A stretch of 64,000 bases of DNA. Source: Gammaproteobacteria bacterium (GTDB lineage: Bacteria > Pseudomonadota > Gammaproteobacteria > Steroidobacterales > Steroidobacteraceae). Below, piece by piece: positions 47,121-58,728 of this stretch. Numbering within the stretch: the first letter of the stretch is position 1; every line of letters starts with the position of its first letter. Made by a program: the position numbers and the translations under genes. Under the pieces are notes generated by a model. It had not been told where the DNA came from, did no database searches, and saw nothing but the letters and a program-made list of their open reading frames with translations. The DNA lies in NCBI GenBank assembly GCA_004297335.1, contig SCUD01000015.1:1-64000 (forward strand). The letters run 5' to 3'.

Positions 47121-47665
47121 GCCAGCTGCGTTCCTACCTCGGTTTCTCGCCCCGCATCGGCGCGCGCGTCTGGATCGATCCGGCCGCGATCGTGATCGGC
47201 CGGGTCACGATCGGCGATGACGCGTCGATCTGGCCGGGTGTCGTCGCCCGCGGCGACGTCAACACCATCGACATCGGCGCCCGCACCAGCATCCAGGACG
47301 GCAGCGTGCTGCATGTGGCGAGCGCCGCGCTCGTCGGTGGCGATGGCATCCCGCTGGTGATCGGTGCCGAATGCACGGTCGGCCACCGCGTGATCCTGCA
47401 TGCCTGCACGGTCGGCGCGCGTTGCCTGATCGGCATGGGTGCCATCGTGATGGACGGCGCGGTCATCGGCGACGAGGTGATCGTCGGCGCCGGCGCCGTC
47501 GTGCCACCGGGCAAACAGCTGGCGCCGCGCACGCTGTGGCTCGGCAGCCCGGCCCGGCAGGCACGCGCGCTGACGGCTGCCGAACTGGCGACCCTCCGTG
47601 ATTCGGCCGCGCAGTATGTGAAGCTCAAGGACGACTATCTGCGGGCGGCCACCGGGATCGCATGA
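47117..47665 (+). CDS. Gamma-carbonic anhydrase family protein
   Basis: 'VWIDPAAIVIGRVTIGDDASIWPGVVARGDVNTIDIGARTSIQDGSVLHV' hexapeptide family. Confidence 0.93.
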   Translation: MSQLRSYLGFSPRIGARVWIDPAAIVIGRVTIGDDASIWPGVVARGDVNTIDIGARTSIQDGSVLHVASAALVGGDGIPLVIGAECTVGHRVILHACTVGARCLIGMGAIVMDGAVIGDEVIVGAGAVVPPGKQLAPRTLWLGSPARQARALTAAELATLRDSAAQYVKLKDDYLRAATGIA

Positions 47666-49047
47666 CGGCTGAGACCCGCAAGCGCGACATCCTGCTGACC
47701 CTGATGATCTCGCTGTTCGCCGGCGGACTGCCGCTCAGTGCGCTGCCGGTGGCGCTGCCTTCGATCGCGGACGCACTCGGGCTGACGGCGGTGCAGACCG
47801 GCGGGGTTTCCGTGGTTTTCGCGCTGGTGTCCGCGGCGTTCATCCTGCCGGTCGGCCGGCTCGCGGACATCATCGGCCGGCGCCGGATCTTCGCGACCGG
47901 GCTCGCGATCGTCGCCACGGGGCTGGCAGCCTCGGCGCTCGCGCCGTCCTGGCTGCTGCTGATGGCGGCCCTTGCACTGACCGGACTTGGCACGGCGATG
48001 TCCATCGCCACCGGCATGGCGCTGCTGTCGTCGGCCTTTCCGGCGCAGGAGCGGGGGCGGGCGCTCGGCATGGTGACTGCGGCCGTCTATCTTGGGCACA
48101 CGCTGGGGCCGAGTATCGGCGGGCTGCTGACTCATCACTTCGGCTGGCGGAGCATCTTCCTGCCTACGATTCTGCTGCACTCGCTGCTGCTGGCATTCCT
48201 GCTGCGCCGGGTTGGCGATCCGGTGGCCGAGGCGCACGGTGAGAGCTTCGACTTTGGCGGTGCGGCGATCTTCTCGGTGATGCTGTTCTGCATCCTGTAC
48301 GGGTTTTCTTCCATGAACCTGCCGGTGGGCCGCTGGGCGCTCGCGGCTGGAGCCCTGCTGTTCATCGCCTTCGTGATCCAGGAGTCGCGCGTCACCCAGC
48401 CGATGCTCGACCTGCGGCTGGTGACCGGGAACCGGCTGTTCGCGTTCTCGGACCTGACGCACCTGCTGTTCTACATGGCGATCGTGCCGATGCCGTTCCT
48501 GTTGAGCCTGTACCTGCAGTACGTGCGCGGCTACGACCCGCAGCAGACCGGATTCCTGCTGCTGCTCCAGCCGGCGATCATGGTCGTGGTGTCCCCGTTC
48601 GCCGGCCGGCTGGCGGACCGCACCGATCCGCGCGTGCTCGTCACCGCCGGCATCGCCATCGTGACCTGCTCACTGCTGCTGTACCTGGCGGCGATCACGC
48701 GGGGCTGGCAGCCCGGCATCGCGGCGGGACTGCTCACTGGCGGAGTCGGCTTCGCACTGTTCTCGTCACCGAATTCCAACGCGATCATGGGCTCGGTCGC
48801 GAGCCGGCACTACGGCGTGGCCGCCGCCTTCGAGTCGACCATGCGCGGCATGGGCGTTGCCTTCGGCATGGGCATCGTGATGATGTTGTTCTCGCTGCGG
48901 CTTGGCGGGATGCGGATCACCCCGGAACATCATGCCGCGTTCGTCGACACGGTGAAGCTGGCGCTCGTCATCGGCGTGGCGATCAGCGTGGCCAGCATGT
49001 GCTTCTCGGTCGCCCGCGGGCCGCCGGGGGCACGGGCCCGAGGCTGA
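47662..49047 (+). CDS. MFS transporter (DHA2-type drug:H+ antiporter)
   Basis: 'MISLFAGGLPLSALPVALPSIADALGLT', 'VGRLADIIGRRRIFATGL', 12+ TM segments. Confidence 0.92.
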   Translation: MTAETRKRDILLTLMISLFAGGLPLSALPVALPSIADALGLTAVQTGGVSVVFALVSAAFILPVGRLADIIGRRRIFATGLAIVATGLAASALAPSWLLLMAALALTGLGTAMSIATGMALLSSAFPAQERGRALGMVTAAVYLGHTLGPSIGGLLTHHFGWRSIFLPTILLHSLLLAFLLRRVGDPVAEAHGESFDFGGAAIFSVMLFCILYGFSSMNLPVGRWALAAGALLFIAFVIQESRVTQPMLDLRLVTGNRLFAFSDLTHLLFYMAIVPMPFLLSLYLQYVRGYDPQQTGFLLLLQPAIMVVVSPFAGRLADRTDPRVLVTAGIAIVTCSLLLYLAAITRGWQPGIAAGLLTGGVGFALFSSPNSNAIMGSVASRHYGVAAAFESTMRGMGVAFGMGIVMMLFSLRLGGMRITPEHHAAFVDTVKLALVIGVAISVASMCFSVARGPPGARARG

Positions 49048-49058
49048 GGACGCCGCGG

Positions 49059-49892
49059 CTACAACCGCTCGAGCGCGTCCAGCACCGGGCGGGTCTCCGG
49101 CCGGACGCCGCGCCACAGCAGGTAGGATTCCGCCGCCTGTTCGACCAGCATGCCCCAGCCCTTGCAGGCGCGGGTTGCGCCGCGGGCCGTGGCCCAGCGC
49201 ATGAATACGGTATCGCCGCGCCCATAGGCCATGTCGTAGCAGAAGGTGCCGGTACCGACCACGCGCGGCGGCAGCGCCGGCACCTCGCCCGCCAGGCTCG
49301 CGGCGGTGGCGTTGATCACGAGATCCCACGGCCGGTCGTCGACCGCAGCGAAGCCACTCGCGCTGACTTCCCCGAGGTCGGCGAACTCCTGCTGCAGGCG
49401 CAGCGCGCGTTCCGGCGTGCGGTTGGCGATGCAGATCTGGCGCGGCTCCTGCTCGAGCAGCGGTGCCAGCACACCGCGCACCGCGCCACCGGCGCCGAGG
49501 ATCAGCAGCCGCATGCCGGTGATCGCGATGCGCTGGTTCCGCATCAGGTCGGTGACCAGGCCGACTCCATCCGTGTTGTCGCCGACCAGTACGGTGGCGC
49601 TGCGGCGAATGATGGTGTTGACGGCCTGGGCACGTTCGGCACGCGCCGAGAGCTCGTTGACGACCTCGGCGGCCGCGGGCTTGTGCGGCAGCGTGACGTT
49701 GGCGCCGGCGCCGCCCTCCATGAAGAAGTCGAGCATCGCGCGGCGGAACTCCGCGGGCGGCACGTCCCGCAGCTTGTAGTCGATGAGGTGGTCGAACTGC
49801 CGCGCGAACAGGCCGTGGATGAAGGGCGACCAGCTGTGGCTGACCGGATGGCCGAAGAGCACGTAGCGGTCGGGGCCGACGCCGGGGCTCAC
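49059..49892 (-). CDS. aroE: Shikimate dehydrogenase
   Basis: 'YVLFGHPVSHSWSPFIHGLFARQ', 'GANVTLPHKPAAAEVVNELSARA', 'LILGAGGAVRGVLAPL'. Confidence 0.96.
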   Translation of the reverse strand: MSPGVGPDRYVLFGHPVSHSWSPFIHGLFARQFDHLIDYKLRDVPPAEFRRAMLDFFMEGGAGANVTLPHKPAAAEVVNELSARAERAQAVNTIIRRSATVLVGDNTDGVGLVTDLMRNQRIAITGMRLLILGAGGAVRGVLAPLLEQEPRQICIANRTPERALRLQQEFADLGEVSASGFAAVDDRPWDLVINATAASLAGEVPALPPRVVGTGTFCYDMAYGRGDTVFMRWATARGATRACKGWGMLVEQAAESYLLWRGVRPETRPVLDALERL

Positions 49893-49896
49893 GGCC

Positions 49897-50946
<1,050 letters not shown>

Positions 50947-50989
50947 CTACATACGCGGGCCGCAGGGGGCGCGATCCGTCGGCCGGCCG

Positions 50990-51838
50990 TCAACCGCCGG
51001 CGAGCCAGCGCACGCCCTGGCGCCCCGCACGATCGGGCGCGAGCAGCGCATGCAGCGCCGGCCATGCCCCGCGCAGGTCGGCATCGAGCTGCCACGGCGG
51101 GTTGACGATCACGAGGCCGGAGCCATTCAGGCTGGCCCGCGAGTCGTCCGGATGGATGCACAGTTCCGCCGCGAGCACGCGCTCGAGCCCGGCAGCCTGC
51201 AGACGCCGGTGGAAGCGGGCGGCGACACTGGCGAGCTTGATCGGATACCAGGCCGCCAGCACGCCCTGGGGCCAGCGCCGGGCCGTTTCCACCAAGGCTG
51301 CGGCGACGTGTTCCAGCTCGGCCGCCGGATCCTCGTAGGGCGGGTCGATCAGTACCAGGCCGCGCTTCTCGGCCGGCGGCAGCAGTGCGCCGAGCGCCTC
51401 GAAGCCGTCGCGGCAATGCACGCCGAGGCGGCGGTCACCGCGCAGCTCGCGCGCGAGCGCCGCGGCCTCAGCCGGCTCGATCTCGCAGAATGCCGCGCGA
51501 TCACCGACGCGCAGCAGCGCCGCGGCGATCCGCGGCGATCCCGGGTAGCTCTGCGGCCGGGCCGTGGCCCCGGCATCGGGCCCGTTCACGATCTCGAGGT
51601 AACGCGCGAGGAGCGCCGGCAGCGTGGCGCGCGGCGTGGCCGCGAGGCGCAGGATTCCACCCTTCGCCTCGGCGGCCGTCTGCGGCGCAGTGAGGTCGTA
51701 GCGGCCGCGCCCGGCATGCGTGTCGAGGAAGAACAGGGGCCGCGGCTTGTGGGTGAGGCGCAGCAGCAGCGCAATCAGCGCGACGTGCTTGGTGACGTCG
51801 GCGAAGTTGCCGGCATGGCAGGCATGCCGGTATTTCAA
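50990..51838 (-). CDS. rlmJ: 23S rRNA (adenine(2030)-N6)-methyltransferase
   Basis: '[49 protein letters not shown]', '[15 protein letters not shown]'; TTG start overlapping upstream hemF stop (TTGA). Confidence 0.93.
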   Translation of the reverse strand: MKYRHACHAGNFADVTKHVALIALLLRLTHKPRPLFFLDTHAGRGRYDLTAPQTAAEAKGGILRLAATPRATLPALLARYLEIVNGPDAGATARPQSYPGSPRIAAALLRVGDRAAFCEIEPAEAAALARELRGDRRLGVHCRDGFEALGALLPPAEKRGLVLIDPPYEDPAAELEHVAAALVETARRWPQGVLAAWYPIKLASVAARFHRRLQAAGLERVLAAELCIHPDDSRASLNGSGLVIVNPPWQLDADLRGAWPALHALLAPDRAGRQGVRWLAGG

Positions 51839-52752
51839 GTTACGCCCGCCTCGCCGAGCCAGTCGCGCGGGCGCAGGTAGTCCAGGTACAGGCGTTCCTC
51901 GGCGGATCCGGGTAAGGGTTGCCAGCCGTACTCCCAGCGCACCAGCGGCGGCAGCGACATCAGGATCGACTCGGTGCGGCCGCCGGACTGCAGTCCGAAC
52001 AGCGTGCCGCGGTCGTGGATCAGATTGAACTCCACGTAGCGACCGCGCCGGTACAGCTGGAACTGGCGCTCGCGCTCGCCCCAGGCGAGGCAGCGGCGCC
52101 GCTCGGCGATTGCGAGCCAAGCCGCGCGGAAGGCCGCTCCCACGCGCCGCGCGAAAGCGAACGTAGGCGCGAAGCCCCATTCGCACAGATCGTCGAAGAA
52201 CAGGCCGCCGACACCCCGGGTCTCGCCGCGGTGTGGCAGCAGGAAATAGCGGTCGCACCAGTCCTTGAAGCGCTGGTAGCTGCCCGCGGGGCAGCTGGCG
52301 CAGGCGGCGGCTGCGGCACGATGCCAGAGGAGCACGTCCTCGTGCCACGGATAGCACGGCGTCAGGTCGAAACCACCGCCGAACCACCACACGGGCGCGG
52401 CGGATACCGGCTCGGCCACGAAGAACCGCAGGTTCAGGTGCGTCGCCGGCACGAAGGGGCTGTGCGGATGCAGGACCAGTGACACACCCATGGCCTCGAA
52501 CGCGGCGCCGGCGAGCGCGGGACGCACCTGCGTCGCCGCCGCCGGCAGCGACGGGCCATGCACATTCGAGAAGTTGATGCCGCCCTGTTCGATCAGGGCC
52601 CCGTCCCGCAGTACGCGGGATTCACCGCCGCCGCCACCGGGTCGCTGCCAGGCGTCGCGGCGGAAGCGGCCGGAGCCGTCGCATTGCTCGAGCGCCTGCG
52701 TCAGCTCATCCTGCAGCTCGAGCAGCCAGGTGCGTACTGCGGCGGGATCCAT
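51835..52752 (-). CDS. hemF: Oxygen-dependent coproporphyrinogen-III oxidase
   Basis: '[16 protein letters not shown]', '[30 protein letters not shown]', '[29 protein letters not shown]'. Confidence 0.97.
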   Translation of the reverse strand: MDPAAVRTWLLELQDELTQALEQCDGSGRFRRDAWQRPGGGGGESRVLRDGALIEQGGINFSNVHGPSLPAAATQVRPALAGAAFEAMGVSLVLHPHSPFVPATHLNLRFFVAEPVSAAPVWWFGGGFDLTPCYPWHEDVLLWHRAAAAACASCPAGSYQRFKDWCDRYFLLPHRGETRGVGGLFFDDLCEWGFAPTFAFARRVGAAFRAAWLAIAERRRCLAWGERERQFQLYRRGRYVEFNLIHDRGTLFGLQSGGRTESILMSLPPLVRWEYGWQPLPGSAEERLYLDYLRPRDWLGEAGVT

Positions 52753-52758
52753 GCCGCA

Positions 52759-55233
52759 TCAGTCTCCGCTCTTGCGGCCCTTGCGCGGGGCGGTGGTCTT
52801 CTTCTTTGCGGCGGTGCTGGTCTTGGCCTTGCGGGGAGCGGCAGCCGCTTTCGCCTTGCGGGGCGTTGCCGCCGGGGTCGCCGGCTTCGGGGCCGCTGCC
52901 GGCGCACGCCGCCGTCCGAATCGGCCCTTGCGTTCCGGCGCGGCCGCCAGCAGGGCCTGGCATTCCGGGAGCGTGAGCGACGCTGGATCGCGATCCTTCG
53001 GCACCTTGGCGTTGCGCTTGCGATCGGTGACGTAGGGACCGTAGCGACCCTTGAGCACCTGCACCCCCGCCTCCGGGAAGTCGCGGAAGGTGCGCTCACG
53101 GTCGGCCTGCTGCTTGGCGGCGACGAGCTCCAGCGCCCGCGGCAGCGTCAGAGTAAACGGGTCGTCGTCGCGGATCGACACGAACTTGCCGCCATACTTG
53201 ACGTAGGGTCCGTACTGGCCGCGGCCGACGCTGACCAGCGTGCCATCCTCCGCGTGGCCGAGCTCGCGCGGCAGCGACAGCAGGCGCAGCGCATCCTCGA
53301 GCGTGACCTCGTCCATGCGCTGGCCGGGCAGCAGGCTGGCGAATTTCGGCTTGTCCGGATCGTCGCGCGTGCCCTGCTGCACGAATGGCCCGTACTGCCC
53401 CATGCGCACGGAGATGGGCTTGCCGCTGACCGGATCGCGGCCGACCTCGCGGGACAGCGCGACTTCCTCGCGCGTGACGGTCTGGGCGATGTGGCGCACG
53501 CGCTCAGAAAACGGCTCCCAGAACCGTGCCAGTTCCGGCCGCCAGGCCTTGTCGCCATTCGAGATCTCGTCGAGCACGTCCTCCATCACGGCCGTGAAGC
53601 CGTAGTCCACCCAGGTCTCGAAATAGCGGACCAGGAAGCCGCTGACGATCTTGCCGATATCAGTCGGCACGAAGGCGCGTCCGCTCATCTCGACGTACTT
53701 GCGGTAGCGCAGCGTCTCGATGATCGAGGCGTAGGTCGAGGGCCGGCCGATGCCATGGCTCTCCAGCGACTTCACCAGGCTGGCCTCGGTGTAGCGCGGC
53801 GGCGGCTGCGTGAAGTGCTGCTCCGGGCGCAGTGCCGCCAGCGTCACGGTCTCGCCGGTTTCGAGCGGAGGCAGGCGCTGTTCCTCCTCGCTCTCGACGT
53901 CGGTCTCGTCCTCGTCGTGATCCTCGTGATAGGCGGCGAGGAATCCGGGTTCGAGCAGGGTCTGGCCGGTGGCGCGGAACAGGTGGCGATCGGCCGGGGC
54001 CTGGCCGGCGCGCCCGGCCTGCAGGTCCACAGCGACGGTATCGAATACCGCCGGGGCCATCTGGCAGGCGACCGCGCGCCGCCAGATCAGCGCGTACAGC
54101 CGCCGTTGTTCCGCTTCGTGGATGTCCTGCTCGGCCTGCTGCGGCGTCAGCGCGGCCGCCGTCGGCCGGATGGCCTCGTGCGCCTCCTGGGCGTTCTTGG
54201 CCCGGGTCCGGTAGACATTGATGCCGTCCGACAGCGCGCGCTCGCCCCAGGTCGCGCGGATCGTGTCGCGGATGCCGGCCACTGCGTCCTGCGACAGCGA
54301 CAGCGAGTCGGTACGCATGTAGGTGATGAAGCCGGCCTCGTAGAGGCGTTGCGCGGCCTGCATCGTGCGCCGGGCCGTGAAGCCGAGCTTGCGCGCTGCC
54401 TCCTGCTGCAGGGTCGAGGTCGTGAACGGTGGTGGCGGGTTGCGCCGTCGTGGCTTGCGCTCGACCGCGACGACCGTGAGCTGCCCGGCGGCCGCGGCCA
54501 GGATCGTGCGCTCGGCCTCGTGCGCGGCATCCGCGCCGGTGATCGAGAAGCGGCCCTTCTGGACGTCGGCCTCGAAGCGCTCGCCGCGATATTCGATGAG
54601 CCGGGCCGGAAATCGCGCGCCGTTCCTGGCGGCATCCGCCTCGATGGTCCAGTACTCCTGGCGCAGGAAACGGGAGATTTCGTCCTCGCGCTCGCAGATC
54701 AGGCGCAGCGCGACGCTCTGCACACGCCCGGCCGACAGCCCGGGCTTGATCTTCCGCCACAGCAGTGGCGACAGGTTGAAACCGACCAGATAGTCGAGTG
54801 CGCGCCGGGCCTGCTGCGCGTTCACCAGGTTGTCGTTGAGCGCATCGTAGTGCTCCACGGCCCCGCGCACGGCATCGCGGGTGATCTCGTAGAAGCGTAC
54901 GCGCCGCAGGTCACGGCCATCGAGCGCGCCGCGCTCGCGCAGGATCTCGGCCAGGTGCCAGGAAATCGCCTCGCCCTCGCGGTCCGGGTCGGTGGCCAGG
55001 TAGAGCGTGTCTGCCTTGCGCAGTGCGCGCTCGATCGCATCGACCCGGGGCCGGTTCTTCTCGATCAGCTGGTACTTCATCGCGAAGTCCTGCGCCGGAT
55101 CGACCGCACCCTCCTTCTCGATGAGGTCGCGCACGTGGCCATAGGAGGCCAGCACCTCGAACTCCGGCCCGAGGTACTTCTTGATGGTCTTCGCCTTGGC
55201 GGGCGACTCGACGATGACGAGATTCCGGCTCAT
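52759..55233 (-). CDS. topA: DNA topoisomerase I (type IA)
   Basis: 'MSRNLVIVESPAKAKTIKKYLGPEFEVLASYGHVRDL', 'GFITYMRTDSLSLS', 'ATDPDREGEAISWHLAE'; lysine/alanine-rich C-terminal tail. Confidence 0.97.
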   Translation of the reverse strand: MSRNLVIVESPAKAKTIKKYLGPEFEVLASYGHVRDLIEKEGAVDPAQDFAMKYQLIEKNRPRVDAIERALRKADTLYLATDPDREGEAISWHLAEILRERGALDGRDLRRVRFYEITRDAVRGAVEHYDALNDNLVNAQQARRALDYLVGFNLSPLLWRKIKPGLSAGRVQSVALRLICEREDEISRFLRQEYWTIEADAARNGARFPARLIEYRGERFEADVQKGRFSITGADAAHEAERTILAAAAGQLTVVAVERKPRRRNPPPPFTTSTLQQEAARKLGFTARRTMQAAQRLYEAGFITYMRTDSLSLSQDAVAGIRDTIRATWGERALSDGINVYRTRAKNAQEAHEAIRPTAAALTPQQAEQDIHEAEQRRLYALIWRRAVACQMAPAVFDTVAVDLQAGRAGQAPADRHLFRATGQTLLEPGFLAAYHEDHDEDETDVESEEEQRLPPLETGETVTLAALRPEQHFTQPPPRYTEASLVKSLESHGIGRPSTYASIIETLRYRKYVEMSGRAFVPTDIGKIVSGFLVRYFETWVDYGFTAVMEDVLDEISNGDKAWRPELARFWEPFSERVRHIAQTVTREEVALSREVGRDPVSGKPISVRMGQYGPFVQQGTRDDPDKPKFASLLPGQRMDEVTLEDALRLLSLPRELGHAEDGTLVSVGRGQYGPYVKYGGKFVSIRDDDPFTLTLPRALELVAAKQQADRERTFRDFPEAGVQVLKGRYGPYVTDRKRNAKVPKDRDPASLTLPECQALLAAAPERKGRFGRRRAPAAAPKPATPAATPRKAKAAAAPRKAKTSTAAKKKTTAPRKGRKSGD

Positions 55234-55259
55234 GGTTTCCTGCTGTTGCCGCCAGCCCC

Positions 55260-55294
55260 AAAACGCCGCAGCCGCGGTCCCGGCCGCGGCTGCG
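55260..55294 (-). terminator. Rho-independent terminator between smg and topA
   Basis: On minus strand CGCAGCCGCGG-CCGGGA-CCGCGGCTGCG (11-bp perfect stem) followed by GCGTTTT. Confidence 0.65.
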
Positions 55295-55317
55295 CTGACG
55301 GCCGGTGCGGGCGCGGC

Positions 55318-55791
55318 TCAGTGCATCGCATCGCGCCGCTCGTCGAACACGAGGTCTTCCATGCGCTGGTACGCGATTTCCTCGCCGGGCTGGCTGAACA
55401 GCACCATCAGCACGACCCATTTGAGCTGCTCGATGTCGATGTCCTCGGCCTCGAGCGCCAGCAGCCGGTCGATCACCAGCTCACGCTGCGTCGCCGCCAG
55501 GATGCCGAGGTTCTCGAGGTGCAGCAGGTAGCCGCGCACGTCGGTATCGAGTCGCCTCTGCTCGTGGCCGCTGAAGATGCGTACCGCGCGGCGTGTGCCG
55601 CCGCTGGCAGCGCCGTGGGACCCGGCGGCCAGGCCCTCGATCCAGCTGAGCGCACGCTCGACCTCCCGCTCCGGATAGCCGGCCCGCTCGAGCTCGAGAC
55701 GCAGCGAATCGCGGTCCGGCGCGGAGTCCAGATCCGCATCCAGGAAATCCTCGAACAGCTGGATCAGGATCTCGAGAACGCCTTCCTTCAT
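55318..55791 (-). CDS. smg: DUF494 family protein Smg
   Basis: 'MKEGVLEILIQLFEDFLDAD...LELERAGYPEREVERALSWIEGL'; start at CAT 55789-55791, between dprA and topA. Confidence 0.92.
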   Translation of the reverse strand: MKEGVLEILIQLFEDFLDADLDSAPDRDSLRLELERAGYPEREVERALSWIEGLAAGSHGAASGGTRRAVRIFSGHEQRRLDTDVRGYLLHLENLGILAATQRELVIDRLLALEAEDIDIEQLKWVVLMVLFSQPGEEIAYQRMEDLVFDERRDAMH

Positions 55792-56807
55792 CACGATTGC
55801 CCTGCCAGGATTCGGCGGTAACGCCCGCCGGGAAGCGACTCGACGTGGCCATGCAGCTCGAGCAGCTGGAGAATCGATGCGACAGTTCGGGCCGGAAGGC
55901 CCGTTCGCGCGACCATTCGGTCGAGGTCCACCGGACCGAAGCCGAGCGCATTCAACAGCATTTCTCCGGCGCTGTCCAACGCCGGGGCAGAAATCCCCGG
56001 CCGATCCGGGCGTTGCACCGGCGCGCCAGCTGGCGCCGGCGCGTCGATTCCGAGCACCGCCAGTACGTCGGCTGGTGTCTCGACCAGCGCAGCTCCGTCC
56101 CGGATCAGGCGGTGGCAACCGCGGGCGAGCGGATCGTGGATCGAGCCCGGGATCGCCATCACGTCGCGACCCTGGTCACCGGCCAGTCGCGCCGTGATCA
56201 GCGAGCCGGAGCGAGCCGCGGCCTCGACGACCAGCACGCCGAGGGCGAGACCGGACAGCAGGCGATTGCGGCGCGGGAAGTTGCCCGCCAATGGCGGCGT
56301 ACCGACCGGGAATTCGGAGACCAGGGCTCCCTGCGCGGCGATCCGGGCTGCCAGCTCCGTGTGCTCGGCGGGGTAGACGCGGTCAAGCCCGGTGCCGCAG
56401 ACCGCAATCGTGACTCCACCCGCGGCGAGCGCACCCTGGTGCGCGGCGGCGTCGATACCAGCGGCCAGGCCGCTCGTGATCGCGAGTCCGGCAGCGGCCA
56501 GGCAGGCGGCGAATTCGAATGCGGTTTCCCGGCCAGCCGCTGAGGCATTGCGGCTGCCGACGATGGCAAGCTGTGGCAGCGCGAGCCGCGCCGGATCGCC
56601 TTCGATGAACAGCACCGGTGGCGCGCCGCCGATCTCGGCGAGCTGCGGCGGGTAACGCGGGTCGCTCGCAACCAGCAGCGCGCGACCTGGACCCTCCAGC
56701 CACTGCAGGTCCCGGTCGAGATCACGCTCGTGCGCGTTCCCCGGCGTCCTCGCCAGGCGCAGCCACCTGCGCAGGGTCGCAGTCCCGATGCCGGTATCCA
56801 GCGCCAT
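55791..56807 (-). CDS. dprA: DNA-processing protein DprA (short N-terminus)
   Basis: 'LAIVGSRNASAAGRETAFEFAACLAAAGLAITSGLAAGIDAAAHQGALAAGGVTIAVCGTGLDRVYPAEH', 'GNFPRRNRLLSGLALGVLVVEAAARSGSLITAR'. Confidence 0.95.
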   Translation of the reverse strand: MALDTGIGTATLRRWLRLARTPGNAHERDLDRDLQWLEGPGRALLVASDPRYPPQLAEIGGAPPVLFIEGDPARLALPQLAIVGSRNASAAGRETAFEFAACLAAAGLAITSGLAAGIDAAAHQGALAAGGVTIAVCGTGLDRVYPAEHTELAARIAAQGALVSEFPVGTPPLAGNFPRRNRLLSGLALGVLVVEAAARSGSLITARLAGDQGRDVMAIPGSIHDPLARGCHRLIRDGAALVETPADVLAVLGIDAPAPAGAPVQRPDRPGISAPALDSAGEMLLNALGFGPVDLDRMVARTGLPARTVASILQLLELHGHVESLPGGRYRRILAGQS

Positions 56808-56912
56808 TGCGAGCCGTCCCCGTCCGATGGGGACAGGATCGGCTCACCGCGGCCGCCGCGCGGGCCGATCAAGCGGTGCGAACGCCGGGATTTGCGGACC
56901 CGGGCCGCCGAA

Positions 56913-58010
56913 TCAGGGCGAGCGGACGGTGTCGCCGACCCGAATCTCGCGGCTGGCCTCGAGCGTGAGACCGTAGCTCATGCGGTCGAAGGCCTTGAAC
57001 ACCATGAACAGCCCGTTGCGCTCTTCCGGAAGCTGGAGCTTGCTGCTCTCCCGGTGCCGGGTACGGTCGGTGACCTCTTCGCCAGCTTCCCAGATCGCCA
57101 GCACATGCCCCGGTTCGAGTCCGTGGCGGGTCCCGCGATTGATGATCACGATGTCATTCTCGCCAACGACCGTGCGCTGGTCGATTACCGACATGATCGA
57201 GCCCTCGACCGGGCTGCCCGGTGCCCGCGGGACGAAATCCATCTTCATCTCGACCTGGTCCGGCAGCAGGATGTCGCCCTCGAGCGTCTCGCGAGCCGAG
57301 TCGACGATGCGCACGGTCACCGGGTCGCCATGGCGGGTCACATCGGCCTGGGCAGTGAACAGGCCCTGGTAGCCCAGGACCTCGTCGTCGTCGGGATCAC
57401 GCAGTTCATCGCCGACGTTGTAGATGTTGTAGCGGCTGCCGAGCGCCGGCCGGCCCATCCGGCGCACATACAGGTCGTCGCCCGCGGAGGTGATCAGGCG
57501 ATCGTCACGCGCCCGCGCGACGTAGGGAGCACCCTCGATCTGGTCCTTCGCGAGCACCGAGGGCCGCGACATGAAGGCGGCGATGCGGTCGTAGGGAATC
57601 GCGTAGATCGCTCCGGAAAGCGGCTCGGCCCGGACCTGCGGTGACAGGCGGGTTGGTCCGCCCCGTTCGAGCACCAGCCGGGGCTGGCCGTCCACCCAGG
57701 TCAGCGCCAGGACGTCGCCCGGGTAGATCAGGTGCGGATTGGCGACCTGGGGATTGACGTACCAGATCTCCGGCCAGTACCAGGGATCACGCAGGAACCG
57801 GGAGGAAATGTCCCACAGCGTGTCACCGGGCTGGACGACGTAGCGTTCGGGTGCGTCCGCAGCCAGCGGAATGACGCTGCGATCGATGCCCTGTGGCTGG
57901 CTGCTGGCCGGACCGGCGGGCAGTGCCAGGCCGAGTGCCAGCGTTACGAGCGTTGCGGCGGAGAGTGCCAGCAGCGGGCTGCGGGACCGGATCATGCGGA
58001 ACGATGCCAT
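56913..58010 (-). CDS. LysM-domain exported protein
   Basis: Signal peptide; 'ERYVVQPGDTLWDISSRFLRDPWYWPEIWYVNPQVANPHLIYPGDVLAL'; conserved position next to def/dprA. Confidence 0.92.
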   Translation of the reverse strand: MASFRMIRSRSPLLALSAATLVTLALGLALPAGPASSQPQGIDRSVIPLAADAPERYVVQPGDTLWDISSRFLRDPWYWPEIWYVNPQVANPHLIYPGDVLALTWVDGQPRLVLERGGPTRLSPQVRAEPLSGAIYAIPYDRIAAFMSRPSVLAKDQIEGAPYVARARDDRLITSAGDDLYVRRMGRPALGSRYNIYNVGDELRDPDDDEVLGYQGLFTAQADVTRHGDPVTVRIVDSARETLEGDILLPDQVEMKMDFVPRAPGSPVEGSIMSVIDQRTVVGENDIVIINRGTRHGLEPGHVLAIWEAGEEVTDRTRHRESSKLQLPEERNGLFMVFKAFDRMSYGLTLEASREIRVGDTVRSP

Positions 58011-58171
58011 GCGAATAGCTCCCTGACTGCCGGGGCGGCCCGGAGAATCGTATACTTCCGGCGCATCCGGCACGGCCCAAGGGCAGGAACCGGTTGCCGG
58101 CCTGAGTCGATGCTTCGGCGAACTTTAGCAGTATTCCCCGGTCAGTTACACGCACCAACGGTCCCGGACGC

Positions 58172-58714
58172 ATGACGCGGCTCACAATCCTGGAGTATCC
58201 CGACCCCCGGCTGCGGACCCGCGCGGCGCCCGTGGACCGCGTGGACGCGCCCGTGTGTGAACTGGTCGACGACTTGTTCGAAACCATGTATGGGGCCAAC
58301 GGCATCGGGCTCGCCGCTACCCAGGTCAATGTCCACCGGCGGGTGCTGGTGACCGACGTTTCCGGCGAGCGGAGCGACCCGCGCGTGTTCATCAACCCCG
58401 AAATCCTGGCCCGGGACGGCACGGCGACCAGCCAGGAGGGCTGCCTGTCGGTGCCGGGCTATTTCGACGATATCGAGCGCGCCGAGCGCATCCGGGTCCG
58501 GGCCCTTGGGCGCGACGGTGCGCCGTTCGAGGAGGATCTCTCCGGGCTGCTCGCGATCTGCGTGCAACACGAGATCGATCACCTGGATGGGCGACTGTTC
58601 GTCGACTACCTGTCGGATCTGAAGCGGCAGCGGGTGCGCAGCCGGCTGGAAAAGGACCGGCGCCAGCGGGCGGAGGACCAGACCACGGCGCGGGCGCGGG
58701 CTCCCGCGATCTGA
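58172..58714 (+). CDS. def: Peptide deformylase
   Basis: '[12 protein letters not shown]', '[12 protein letters not shown]', '[20 protein letters not shown]'. Confidence 0.97.
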   Translation: MTRLTILEYPDPRLRTRAAPVDRVDAPVCELVDDLFETMYGANGIGLAATQVNVHRRVLVTDVSGERSDPRVFINPEILARDGTATSQEGCLSVPGYFDDIERAERIRVRALGRDGAPFEEDLSGLLAICVQHEIDHLDGRLFVDYLSDLKRQRVRSRLEKDRRQRAEDQTTARARAPAI

Positions 58715-58728
58715 CCGGCACTCCAGTC

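Noticed and set aside
52558-55821. 1087-aa plus-strand ORF opposite topA
   Set aside because: Longest ORF in the window but antisense to an unambiguous topA; composition typical of shadow ORFs.
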